The notes under the pieces were generated by a model that searched no databases, was not told where the DNA came from, and saw only the letters and a list, made by a program, of their open reading frames with translations. DNA of 64,000 nt from NCBI RefSeq assembly GCF_028657195.3, contig NZ_JANCPR020000038.1:22502-86501 (forward strand). Reading direction: 5' to 3'. The DNA is from Streptomyces iconiensis. Its GTDB lineage: Bacteria > Actinomycetota > Actinomycetes > Streptomycetales > Streptomycetaceae. Of the stretch, positions 30,779 through 38,795 are shown piece by piece (the stretch's first letter is position 1; each line of letters opens with the position of its first letter). Made by a program: the position numbers and the translations under genes.

Positions 30779-32329
30779 TCAAGCCGCCCCGGGCGGAGCG
30801 TTTTCAGGGCCGTGCACGCGGCCGATGAACCATCGCCTTGGAGCTTTGGTGTTGAAGAGGGTGATCCTGACTCCGAAGTCGCGCAGGATCTCCTTCCGGG
30901 CCTGCACATCGGGCGCCCGGTGCCAACGGTCGGCGACCGTATCGCCCGTCGGCTGGGAGACCATTCCGGGCGAGATGCGTGGCATTGCCTCAAGGGCCGC
31001 GAGTTCCTTGCCCATCGCGGCGTAGCGTTCGCGGAACCAGTCCTGGTCGTCCGCGTCGTCGTAGAGGCCCGCCTCGCGGTCGGTGCGCAGCCGTTCGCGA
31101 TTGGCCCGGACCTCGGCTATGCGTTCCGTAACGCCGTTCCCGGGGTCGTAGACGGTCTCGTAGATCGCTCCGTCGCCGAGTGTCCGGAGGAACCAGCGCT
31201 CGACGGCCTCATCGAGCAGTTGTGTCCGGATGAGCGGCGCGGGTCGGCAGTGCAGGGCTGAACGCCAGCCCTTGTTGCGGGCTGTACACACGTACCGAGG
31301 AGGCACGTCCGCGGATGTCTGTGTGAAGAGCCTGTTGTGGCAGTGCCCGCAGTAGGCAAGTGCTGTGAGCAGGTACGGGCGGTTGGATTGCCGCGGACTG
31401 CCCTTGAACCGGGTCTCACCGGCCTGGAGGGCTCGGCTCAGCGCCTCGTGCGTCGTCCGGTCCCACAGCCCCTCACAGATCCGTACCGGATTGCCCTGCG
31501 GGTCCAGCACCGGCTGGTGACGGTGGGTGAGGTAGCCCAGCGCGGACTGGGAGAGCAGGATGTTCTTCAGGCTGGTGGGAAACCACTGGTGACCACGTGC
31601 GGGCTTCCCGTACATCACGGCCAGGTGATCAGCGGGTGCCAGTTCGCCGCTGCGGTTCAGCCGGGCGGCCTCACTGCTCAGCGTCACACTCTCCGGATCA
31701 GCCAGGATGCGCTGCGCCACTCCCCTGATCACAGAAGCCGCATGGGGGTGGAGTTCCACCCGGTCGACCCGGCCGCCCATGACCTCGCGCACGAACCGGA
31801 ACCCGTAGGACGGCTTGTTCTTGGGCCGGCCCGCCTTCCGGGCCTTGACCGTCGCGTCACGGTTGCGCCGCTGAATGGAGCGCAACTCCATCTGGGCGCC
31901 CCATGCCTCGATGGTGAAGCGGTTCTCATCGGCCGGGTCGTCCAGGTCCCAGGGACCGTCGTGCCCGTAGGTGACGAGGAGCTTCCCTTCGTCACGCATC
32001 TTGTAGCCGGTGTTCAGGCAGTCCACGACGTTACGGCCGAGGCGGTCGACCGCCGCCGCGACCAACCCGTCGTAGTGCCCCCGCTCGTCCTGTAGCCATG
32101 GCCCCAGCTCGGGCCTGGTCACGGGGTCGGTGGCACCGGAGACCTCCCAGTCATCGGCCCAGCCGACGATGTGCCCGTCGATCGACGCGGCTGCCGCCAG
32201 CACGTCGTCCCGCTGCCGTTCCGGTGACGTCGTCGCGGCCTTCATCCGCGACAGCCGCCGCACGCCGACCAGGCACTTTCCACAGCCGTCCCAGGGCCGC
32301 TCAATCGCATCCAAGTTCGTACCGCCCAC
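30779..32329 (-). CDS. large serine integrase
   Basis: 516-aa serine recombinase that would integrate and excise the element. The catalytic Ser is Ser27 in VRRLSRMKAATTSPERQ, and the E-helix Arg region is VDRLGRN. The recombinase domain follows (KPSYGFRFVREVMGGRV, LLSQSALGYLTHRHQP). Zinc-ribbon Cys lie in CGHCHNRL, VCTARN and LHC, and a C-terminal coiled-coil region lies at about residues 390-470. GTG 32329 is the start, with GGAGATG close upstream. Its 5' end faces the chromosomal gene yjbQ only 64 bp away, as expected if the gene sits at the attR end. Confidence 0.93.
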   Translation of the reverse strand: MGGTNLDAIERPWDGCGKCLVGVRRLSRMKAATTSPERQRDDVLAAAASIDGHIVGWADDWEVSGATDPVTRPELGPWLQDERGHYDGLVAAAVDRLGRNVVDCLNTGYKMRDEGKLLVTYGHDGPWDLDDPADENRFTIEAWGAQMELRSIQRRNRDATVKARKAGRPKNKPSYGFRFVREVMGGRVDRVELHPHAASVIRGVAQRILADPESVTLSSEAARLNRSGELAPADHLAVMYGKPARGHQWFPTSLKNILLSQSALGYLTHRHQPVLDPQGNPVRICEGLWDRTTHEALSRALQAGETRFKGSPRQSNRPYLLTALAYCGHCHNRLFTQTSADVPPRYVCTARNKGWRSALHCRPAPLIRTQLLDEAVERWFLRTLGDGAIYETVYDPGNGVTERIAEVRANRERLRTDREAGLYDDADDQDWFRERYAAMGKELAALEAMPRISPGMVSQPTGDTVADRWHRAPDVQARKEILRDFGVRITLFNTKAPRRWFIGRVHGPENAPPGAA

Positions 32330-32395
32330 TGCATCTCCGTATCGGCGAGGAAGGGTACGGAGAATTGGCGGCCACCCCCAGGACGATCTTGGTCA
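32330..32395. other. predicted right attachment site region (attR)
   Basis: 66-bp gap between the integrase 5' end and the yjbQ stop. Serine integrase genes usually lie next to attP, so after integration the crossover should be here or in the last codons of yjbQ. The other end is left of the window, so the core cannot be defined. No perfect inverted repeat was recognised. Confidence 0.4.
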
Positions 32396-32815
32396 GCCCA
32401 GGAAGCTCAACCGCACATTGCGGTTGACGTTAGAGATGTTCGTGTCGACCAGGCATACGGACTGCCAGGTGCCGAGTTCCAGGTGGCCGTTGAGGACCGG
32501 GAGGGTGGCGTGTGGGGGGACGAGGGCGGGGAGGACGTGGTCGCGGCCGTGGCCGGGGGTGCCGTGCTGGTGGCGCCAGCGGTTGTCCGGGGGGAGGAGG
32601 TCGCGGAGGGCGCCGAGGAGGTCGTCGTCGCTGCCCGCGCCTGTTTCGAGGAGGGCGATGCCGGCAGTTGCGTGGGGGACGAAGACGTTGAGGAGACCGT
32701 CGCGGCCGGCCGCGGCGTCGGCGAGGAAGCGCTCGCAGTCGCGGGTGAGGTCGAGGACGGTCTCGGTCGAGCCGGTGGTGAGTTCGAGGACGTGGGTACG
32801 GAGCGCGTCGGTCAT
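32393..32815 (-). CDS. yjbQ: YjbQ family protein (UPF0047)
   Basis: 140-aa protein of the conserved YjbQ/UPF0047 family, reported to have weak thiamine-phosphate synthase activity in some members. Visible signatures are NVFVPHATAGIALLET and the C-terminal WQSVCLVDTNISNVNRNVRL. Length fits the family and the reading frame is intact, so integration left the gene complete. It marks the chromosomal side of the element's right end. Confidence 0.88.
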   Translation of the reverse strand: MTDALRTHVLELTTGSTETVLDLTRDCERFLADAAAGRDGLLNVFVPHATAGIALLETGAGSDDDLLGALRDLLPPDNRWRHQHGTPGHGRDHVLPALVPPHATLPVLNGHLELGTWQSVCLVDTNISNVNRNVRLSFLG

Positions 32816-33137
32816 GGCTCCATCATGGCCGCCGGCTCTCCCCCACGGCGGCAGGGCCCGGCGCTTGGCGGATTCGAGGGGGCGTTCCGCCCGTGCGGCG
32901 GCGGGGGCCCGTTCCGCCTGTGCGCCAGCGGGGGGACTGGGACCGTGCCACCGGTGCGGCGATGGGGACGTTCCGGCTGACGGCAGCCTGAGGGCCGTTC
33001 CGCCCGTGCGGCGGCGTGCGGGTCTCCAGGTGGGCGGCGGGGCCCTCCCCGGTGTGCGGCGTGGGGTGCGGGCCTGCGGTGGGGAGATGGGGGGGCGGGG
33101 CGGGAAGGTTCGGGGGGCTCTTGGGGTTCGTACAAAT
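32816..33137. repeat. GC-rich gap with degenerate repeats
   Basis: 322 bp between yjbQ and the flavin monooxygenase with no coding sequence. The word CGTTCCGCCCGTGCGGCGGCG appears nearly complete at about 32881 and 32995 and in part near 32909, with other G-runs. These look like degenerate short repeats. The promoter for the monooxygenase should be here, but no clear boxes were seen apart from the AT-rich TACAAATATG at 33131-33140. Confidence 0.4.
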
Positions 33138-34313
33138 ATGAACGATGTGGAGGTCGTGGTCATCGGGGCCGGGCAGGCGGGGCTCTCCAGCGCGTACCAC
33201 CTGCGGCGCAGCGGATATGTGCCTGGTGAGGACTTCGTGGTGCTGGATCACGCGCCGCGGCCCGGAGGTGCGTGGCAGTTCCGCTGGCCGACGCTGACGT
33301 ACGACAGGGTGCACGGGATGTACGCGCTGCCGGGCATGGAGCTGACCGGGGCCGATCCGGACCGGCCCGCTTCCGAGGTGATCGGCGAGTACTTCGCCGC
33401 GTACGAGCGCGCCTTCGAGCTGCGGGTGCGGCGTCCCGTCGATGTGCGGGAGGTGCGGGACGCAGGCGAGGACGCGGGCCGGGACGGGCGGCTGCTGGTG
33501 CGCACGTCGGAGGGTGACTGGTCACCACGGGCCGTGATCAACGCGACCGGTACCTGGGACCGGCCCTTCTGGCCGCGCTTTCCCGGCCAGGAGCGCTTCC
33601 GGGGGCGGCAGCTGCACACGGCGAACTATCCGGGGCCCGAATCGGACGCGTTCAGGGGCAAGCGTGTCGTCGTGGTGGGCGGCGGTACCTCCGCCGTGCA
33701 GCATCTGATGGAGATCGCCGGGGTCGCGGCCGGGACGGTGTGGGTCACGCGCAGGCCGCCGGCCTTCCGCGAGGGCCCGTTCGAGCAGGAGGACGGGCGG
33801 GCAGCCGTGGCGCTCGTCGAGGAGCGGGTACGGGACGGGCTGCCGCCGCGGAGCGTGGTGTCGGTGACGGGTCTGCCGATGACCGAACAGATGCGCAAGG
33901 CCAGGGAGAGCGGCGTGCTGGAGCGGCTGCCGATGTTCTCGCGTATCACCGAGGACGGGGTGGAGTGGGCCGACGGGGCGCGCGCCGAGGCCGACACGAT
34001 CGTGTGGGCCACCGGGTTCCGGCCCGTCATCGACCACCTGTCGCCGCTGCGGCTGCGCGAGCCCGGCGGTGGGATACGGCTGGAGGGCACGCGGTCCGTA
34101 CGTGACCCGCGGGTGCACCTCGTCGGCTACGGGCCCTCCGCCAGCACGATCGGCGCCAACCGGGCGGGGCGTGCCGCCGTACGGGATGTCAGGGCGTTGC
34201 TGAGGGCTGAGGCTGGGGCCGGGACTGAGGCTGGCACCGGGGCTGGGACTGAGGCTGGCACCGGGGTCGGGGCTCGGACGCAGGCAGGGGCGCGGGCGGC
34301 CGTTCCCGCTTGA
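33138..34313 (+). CDS. flavin-dependent monooxygenase-like oxidoreductase
   Basis: 391-aa FAD/NAD(P)-binding enzyme. The FAD loop is VVIGAGQAGLSSAYHL (residues 6-21), the NADPH loop is VVVVGGGTSAVQHLMEIA (about 175-190), and ATGFRPVIDHL lies near the C-terminus, as in the flavin monooxygenase/YlmS-type family. The last 40 residues are a Gly/Thr/Glu-rich tail built from 24-bp repeats (see repeat). Start ATG 33138 follows an AT-rich TACAAAT. No linked substrate gene is apparent. Confidence 0.85.
   Translation: MNDVEVVVIGAGQAGLSSAYHLRRSGYVPGEDFVVLDHAPRPGGAWQFRWPTLTYDRVHGMYALPGMELTGADPDRPASEVIGEYFAAYERAFELRVRRPVDVREVRDAGEDAGRDGRLLVRTSEGDWSPRAVINATGTWDRPFWPRFPGQERFRGRQLHTANYPGPESDAFRGKRVVVVGGGTSAVQHLMEIAGVAAGTVWVTRRPPAFREGPFEQEDGRAAVALVEERVRDGLPPRSVVSVTGLPMTEQMRKARESGVLERLPMFSRITEDGVEWADGARAEADTIVWATGFRPVIDHLSPLRLREPGGGIRLEGTRSVRDPRVHLVGYGPSASTIGANRAGRAAVRDVRALLRAEAGAGTEAGTGAGTEAGTGVGARTQAGARAAVPA
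34221..34266 (+). repeat. 24-bp tandem repeat in monooxygenase tail
   Basis: Unit GGGACTGAGGCTGGCACCGG with a short spacer starts at 34221 and again at 34245. Related segments flank it from about 34203 to 34280. In-frame, it encodes repeated GTEAGTGA-like peptides at the protein's C-terminus. Slippage of the tract would vary the tail length. Confidence 0.6.
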
Positions 34314-34400
34314 GTGCCACCAGTCCCGCGTGAATGCCGGACCTGGCGGCCCCTCCCTTGCCACCCTGCCCCGGGTGAACCCGTGAGCGCGCGCCCGGCC

Positions 34401-35420
34401 TCAGCCCCTCGGGGACAAGCTGGAGGCGCGGACGACCAGTTCGGGCTGGAGGACGATGCGGCGGTGTTCGTGCTGGGCCGCCTCGTCGCCGGTCTCCTCG
34501 ATGAGGAGGTCGGCCGCGGCGCGGCCCATGCGGTAGGCGGGCTGGCGTACGGAGGTGAGGGGGACGGCGGCGGCAGAGGCGAACTCGATGTCGTCGTAGC
34601 CGACGAGCGCCACCTCGCCGGGGATGGAGACGCCGGCTCCGTAGAGGGCCTGGAGCACGCCGAGTGCCATCAGGTCGTTGGCGCAGAAGACGGCGGTGGG
34701 GCGGGGTGACATGCCCAGGAGGCGCGCTCCGGCGTCGCGGCCGGTGGCGACGTCCATGCGTTCGCCCTCGATGTGGCGGAGGGTGGCGCCCGTACCGGAG
34801 GACAGCAGTACGTCCGTCGCGCCCGTGTGGCGGTCGCGGCACTGGCTGAGGTGCATGGGGCCGCTGACGTAGGCGAGGTCGCGGTGGCCCCGGTCGAGGA
34901 GGTGGCGTACGGCGAGGCCCGCTCCTTCGATGTCGTCGACGGAGACGGAGCAGCCCTCTGCGCTGGGCACCACGCGGTCGACGGAGACGGAGGGGATGCC
35001 GTGCCGCTGGAAGTCGATGAGGTTGCGGCCCGTGGTGTCCGTGGGGGTGATGAGGACGCCGCGTACGCGCTGTTCGGCGAAGAGGGCGAGGTAGTCGGCC
35101 TCTTCGGCCGCGCTCTGTGCGCTGTTGCAGAGCATCACGCCCAACCCGGCGGCGCGCGCGGCGCGTTCGGCGCCTGAGGCCACGTCGACGAAGAAGGGGT
35201 TGGCCATGTCCATCACGAGCAGCGCGATGATCCGGCTCCGCCCGGCACGCAGGTGCCGGGCGGACTCGCTGCGGACGTAGCCGAGCCGTTCGATGGCGGA
35301 GCGCACCCGTACGCGGGTCTCCTCGGCCACCATGGCGGGTCGGTTGATGACGTTGGAGACGGTGCCGACGGAGACGCCGGCCGCGCGGGCGACCTCTTTG
35401 ATGCCGATCGTGCGGCTCAC
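34401..35420 (-). CDS. LacI-family regulator, likely rhamnose repressor
   Basis: 339-aa regulator with an N-terminal LacI HTH (VARAAGVSVGTVSNVINRPA, residues 9-28) and hinge, then a periplasmic-binding-protein-like sensor (IALLVMDMANPFFVDVASGA, HGIPSVSVDRVVP, ALVGYDDIEFASAAAVPLTS). It is the last gene of the importer operon (56 bp after the binding protein). LacI-type operators of TGAAACGTTTCA type occur at three rhamnose promoters, so it most likely represses them until rhamnose or a derivative binds. The ligand is inferred from context. Confidence 0.88.
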   Translation of the reverse strand: MSRTIGIKEVARAAGVSVGTVSNVINRPAMVAEETRVRVRSAIERLGYVRSESARHLRAGRSRIIALLVMDMANPFFVDVASGAERAARAAGLGVMLCNSAQSAAEEADYLALFAEQRVRGVLITPTDTTGRNLIDFQRHGIPSVSVDRVVPSAEGCSVSVDDIEGAGLAVRHLLDRGHRDLAYVSGPMHLSQCRDRHTGATDVLLSSGTGATLRHIEGERMDVATGRDAGARLLGMSPRPTAVFCANDLMALGVLQALYGAGVSIPGEVALVGYDDIEFASAAAVPLTSVRQPAYRMGRAAADLLIEETGDEAAQHEHRRIVLQPELVVRASSLSPRG

Positions 35421-35476
35421 CGTGGGGCCGCCCCTGACCGTTCCGGCCGAACCCGCTGCACCGTCTCCTCAGCCCC

Positions 35477-36562
35477 TCAGAAGTCGAAGTCGTCGATGTT
35501 CTTCTTGTCGAAAACTGTGGGGGGTCCGAGGATAACCTCGCCGTCCGCGCGGACCGTGTACTCGCCGAGGTTCCCCGCCTTGAACTTCTCGCCCTCCTTG
35601 CCGGTGATCTGCCCGGAGGAGAGCGCAGCCGCCGCGTAGGAGCCGAGGTAGCCGAGCTTCTCCGCGTCCCACAGGAGGAACTTCTCGACGGTGCCGTCCT
35701 TGATGTACTTGCGCATCTGGTTGGGGGTGCCCAGTCCGCCGAGGACGACCTTGCCCTTGTACGAGGAGCCGCTGACGTAGCGTGCGGCGGCGGCGAGGCC
35801 GACGGTGGTGGGCGAGATGACGCCCTTGAGCTTCGGGTACGCCTTGAGGAGTCCCTGGGTCTCCTGGAAGGACTTCTGGTCCACGTCGTCGCCGTACGCG
35901 GTCTTGACGAGTTTCATGTCCTTGTAGGCGGGCTTCTTCAGCTCGTCCTTCATGATCTTTATCCAGGTGTTCTGGTTCGTGGCGTTCTGCGTCGCCGAGA
36001 GGATCGCGAACTGGCCCTTGTGGTCGATCTGTTCGGCCATGTCCTTGACCATCTTGCGTGCCAGTTCGTCCGAGCCCGCCTGGTTGATGAAGACGTGCCG
36101 GCAGTCCTTGCCCGCGTCCGAGTCGAACGAGACGATCTTGACGTCCTGCTTCATCGCCTGCTTGAGCGGGCCGCAGACGGCGTTGGGGTCGTTGGCCGCG
36201 AGCAGGATGGCGTCCTGGCGCTGCTGCACCAGTGTGTTGATGTAGCTGACCTGGGAGGACGCCTTGGCGTCCGAGGGGCCGACCTCCTTGGCCTTGCCGT
36301 CGAACTCCTCGGCCGCCTTGATGCCCGCCTTGTCCACCACCGTGAAGTACGGGTTGTTGATCTGCTTGGGCAGGAAGGCGATCTTGAGGCCCTTCTTGAG
36401 GGGCGCGTCCGGATCGGCCTTCGTATTCTGCGTCTTGTCCTTCGCGTCATCCTTGGAGTCGCTCTTCGTCGTGCCCGAGCAGCCGGCGAGGGCGAGGCTG
36501 AGGGCGCAGGCCGCGGCCGTTGCGGCGAGGACGCGGGAGCGGTGGTGCCGTCGCATGGACAT
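35477..36562 (-). CDS. rhaS: rhamnose ABC transporter substrate-binding lipoprotein
   Basis: 361-aa lipoprotein. A signal peptide ends at the lipobox LALAGC with Cys28. The mature part is a type I periplasmic sugar-binding fold (KIAFLPKQINNPYFTVVDKA, ILLAANDPNAVCGPL, FDSDAGKD, the Asn/Thr-rich ligand wall). It is the extracellular part of the importer formed with the two permeases and the ATPase upstream. Rhamnose is assigned because the same locus has the isomerase, kinase and aldolase. Confidence 0.88.
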   Translation of the reverse strand: MSMRRHHRSRVLAATAAACALSLALAGCSGTTKSDSKDDAKDKTQNTKADPDAPLKKGLKIAFLPKQINNPYFTVVDKAGIKAAEEFDGKAKEVGPSDAKASSQVSYINTLVQQRQDAILLAANDPNAVCGPLKQAMKQDVKIVSFDSDAGKDCRHVFINQAGSDELARKMVKDMAEQIDHKGQFAILSATQNATNQNTWIKIMKDELKKPAYKDMKLVKTAYGDDVDQKSFQETQGLLKAYPKLKGVISPTTVGLAAAARYVSGSSYKGKVVLGGLGTPNQMRKYIKDGTVEKFLLWDAEKLGYLGSYAAAALSSGQITGKEGEKFKAGNLGEYTVRADGEVILGPPTVFDKKNIDDFDF

Positions 36563-36714
36563 ACCTTTCGAGGGTGGATGTGCGGGGGTGGATGCGGGGT
36601 TGTGCGGGGTGGATGCGGGGTTCGGGGGCGTGGGTGCGGGCGCTGTGCCGGTTCCTGGCCGGTGCGGGGCCCGTGCACGGGGTCGGTGCGGGCCGGTGTG
36701 CGCGGGGGCTTACC

Positions 36715-37749
36715 TCAGGGCGCCGCCGGTTGTCGTTGCCTGCGTGCGGTGAGGACCGCGATCACCCTCGGGGTGAGCACCGAGACGATGAGCAGCACGC
36801 CGGTGACGATCACCTGGATCTCGTGCGAGATGTCGTTGAGGGTGAGGAGGTTGTTGAGCACGCCGATGAGCAGGACGCCGGCGACGGCGCCGCCGAGTGT
36901 GCCCTTGCCTCCGTCGAAGTCGACGCCGCCGAGCAACACGGCGGCGACGACGGTGAGTTCGAGGCCGAGCCCGTTGTCGGCGCGTGCGCTGCCGTAGCGC
37001 AGGGTGTAGACGATCCCGGCGAACGAGGCCATGAAGCCGCTGACCGCGAAGAGGATCAGCTTGATCCGCTTGACCCGTATGCCCGCGAACCAGGCGGCGT
37101 CCTCCTGCGCGCCGACCGCGAACAGTGCGCGCCCGAAGCCCGTGCTGTGCAGGACGACGGCGGCCACGACGGCGAGTACGCAGAAGAGCGCGATGGGATA
37201 CGGCACAAAGGTGCCGGGCACCGTCTCGCTGTTGCCCGCCCACTGCGCGTAGGTCTCGGGGAAGTCGGCGACGGCCTTGTTGCCGAGCACGACGGAGGCC
37301 AGGCCCCGGTAGAGGGTGAGGGTGCCGATGGTGACGGCGAGCGAGGGCAGTCCGACACGGGTGACGAGCCAGCCGTTGAGCAGCCCGCCGAGCAGTCCCA
37401 CCACCAGGCAGAGGGGGACGATCAGTTCGAAGCTCCAGCCCGCGTCCCACAGGGAGCCGGCGAGCGCGCTGGAGAGGCCGAGCATGGAGGCGACGGACAG
37501 GTCGACCTGGCCGGCGACGACCAGGAGGGTCATCGGGAGGGCGAGCAGGGCGACTTCGGCGGTGTCGTTGAGCGCTGCCGACAGGTTGGCCGTGTCCGAG
37601 AAGCCCTCGGTCGTGCCGGTACCGGTGAGGAAGGCGGCGACGAGCAGTGCTCCGACGGCCGCGTCCCAGCGCAGGAACCGGCCGATACGGCCGGGCCCGT
37701 GCCGGGTCTCCTCCCGCGCGGGTGCCGGGGTGGGGGGTGCGGTGGTCAC
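36715..37749 (-). CDS. rhaQ: rhamnose ABC transporter permease (second)
   Basis: 344-aa RbsC-type permease with about nine to ten transmembrane segments (for example VPLCLVVGLLGGLLNGWLVT, VVAAVLLGGVDFDGGKGTLG with the GGxDFxGGKG loop typical of the family). GTG 37749 overlaps the first permease's stop (GTGA). 36563-36714 contains only G-rich degenerate repeats and no operator. It forms a heterodimeric channel with the next protein. Confidence 0.85.
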   Translation of the reverse strand: MTTAPPTPAPAREETRHGPGRIGRFLRWDAAVGALLVAAFLTGTGTTEGFSDTANLSAALNDTAEVALLALPMTLLVVAGQVDLSVASMLGLSSALAGSLWDAGWSFELIVPLCLVVGLLGGLLNGWLVTRVGLPSLAVTIGTLTLYRGLASVVLGNKAVADFPETYAQWAGNSETVPGTFVPYPIALFCVLAVVAAVVLHSTGFGRALFAVGAQEDAAWFAGIRVKRIKLILFAVSGFMASFAGIVYTLRYGSARADNGLGLELTVVAAVLLGGVDFDGGKGTLGGAVAGVLLIGVLNNLLTLNDISHEIQVIVTGVLLIVSVLTPRVIAVLTARRQRQPAAP

Positions 37750-38795
37750 TGCCTGCTCCTCTTCCTGAGCGCCCGCGTGGTGCGGCCACGCACGACGCGG
37801 TCGGTGCTGATGGCGGCGAGCAGCAGCGCGCCGGTGATCGCCTGTTCCCAGAAGGAGCTGACCTTCAGCACGACGAGGGCGCTGCCGATGGTGGTGAGCA
37901 GCAGCGCGCCGAGCGCCGCGCCCCACACGGTGCCGACGCCGCCTGTGATGGCGATGCCGCCGACGACGACGGCGCTGACCACGGTCAGCTCCCAGCCGTT
38001 GGCCGCGTCGGCGACGACGGTGCCGAAGCGGGCGAGCCACAGGGCGCCCGCGAGGCCGGCGACGGCGCCGGAGAAGGCGTAGGCGGTCAGCACCCTGCGG
38101 CGGATGGGGATACCGGCCAGCCGTGCGGCCTCGGGGTTGGAGCCGATGGCGTAGAGCTCTCTGCCGCTGCCGTAGGCGCGCAGGAAGTAGGCGGTCGCGG
38201 CGAGCACCACGGCGGAGAGGATCGGCAGGTACGGGATGCCGAGAACGCTGCCGCTGCCCAGGGTGAGGACGGCGTCGGGGACGTTGGCCGCGTTGATCTG
38301 TTCGCCGTGTGCCCAGGCGTGGTCGAGCCCCTGGATGACGTAGAGCATGCCGAGGGTGACCACGAGCGCGGGCACGCGTCCGAAGCTGACGAGGGCGCCG
38401 CTGACGAGTCCGCACACGGTGCCGAGCGCGATGCCGAGCAGCAGGACGGTGACGGCGCTGTGGTCCGTTCCGGAGACGAAGCTGCCGCAGGCGAACGCGG
38501 TGAGGCCGACGACGGAGCCGACCGACAGGTCGATGTTGCGGGTGAGGACGACGACGGACTGGCCCGTGGCGAGGAGGACGAGGATCGAGGCGTTGAGGAG
38601 AAGGTCCTTGATGCCCTGGTCGTCGAGGAAGGACGGGTTGACGAGCCAGGTGGCGAGGATGAGCAGGACGAGGGCCGCGCCGATGCTGAACTCCCGCAGG
38701 CGCAGCACCTTTTCGGCGAGGGAGCCGCCCTTCGCGCCGGCCGGGGACGGCTGTGAAGTGTCGGCGGGCTCGGGGGCACGCAGGGTGGCGCTCAC
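37746..38795 (-). CDS. rhaP: rhamnose ABC transporter permease (first)
   Basis: 349-aa RbsC-type permease. Hydrophobic segments include FSIGAALVLLILATWLVNPS and VVVGGIAITGGVGTVWGAAL (GG-x-G loop). NIDLSVGSVVGL is the typical early motif. GTG 38795 overlaps the ATPase stop (GTGA). Which permease is RhaP or RhaQ is by order, not by specific residues. Confidence 0.85.
   Translation of the reverse strand: MSATLRAPEPADTSQPSPAGAKGGSLAEKVLRLREFSIGAALVLLILATWLVNPSFLDDQGIKDLLLNASILVLLATGQSVVVLTRNIDLSVGSVVGLTAFACGSFVSGTDHSAVTVLLLGIALGTVCGLVSGALVSFGRVPALVVTLGMLYVIQGLDHAWAHGEQINAANVPDAVLTLGSGSVLGIPYLPILSAVVLAATAYFLRAYGSGRELYAIGSNPEAARLAGIPIRRRVLTAYAFSGAVAGLAGALWLARFGTVVADAANGWELTVVSAVVVGGIAITGGVGTVWGAALGALLLTTIGSALVVLKVSSFWEQAITGALLLAAISTDRVVRGRTTRALRKRSRQ

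Noticed and set aside
32330..32395. tRNA-based attachment site
   Set aside because: No tRNA-like cloverleaf was found at this end, and serine integrases typically use short protein-coding or intergenic sites.
36520..38756. Long rightward ORFs of 520 and 369 aa
   Set aside because: Asp/Glu/Gly-rich shadows of the two permease genes, with no motif.
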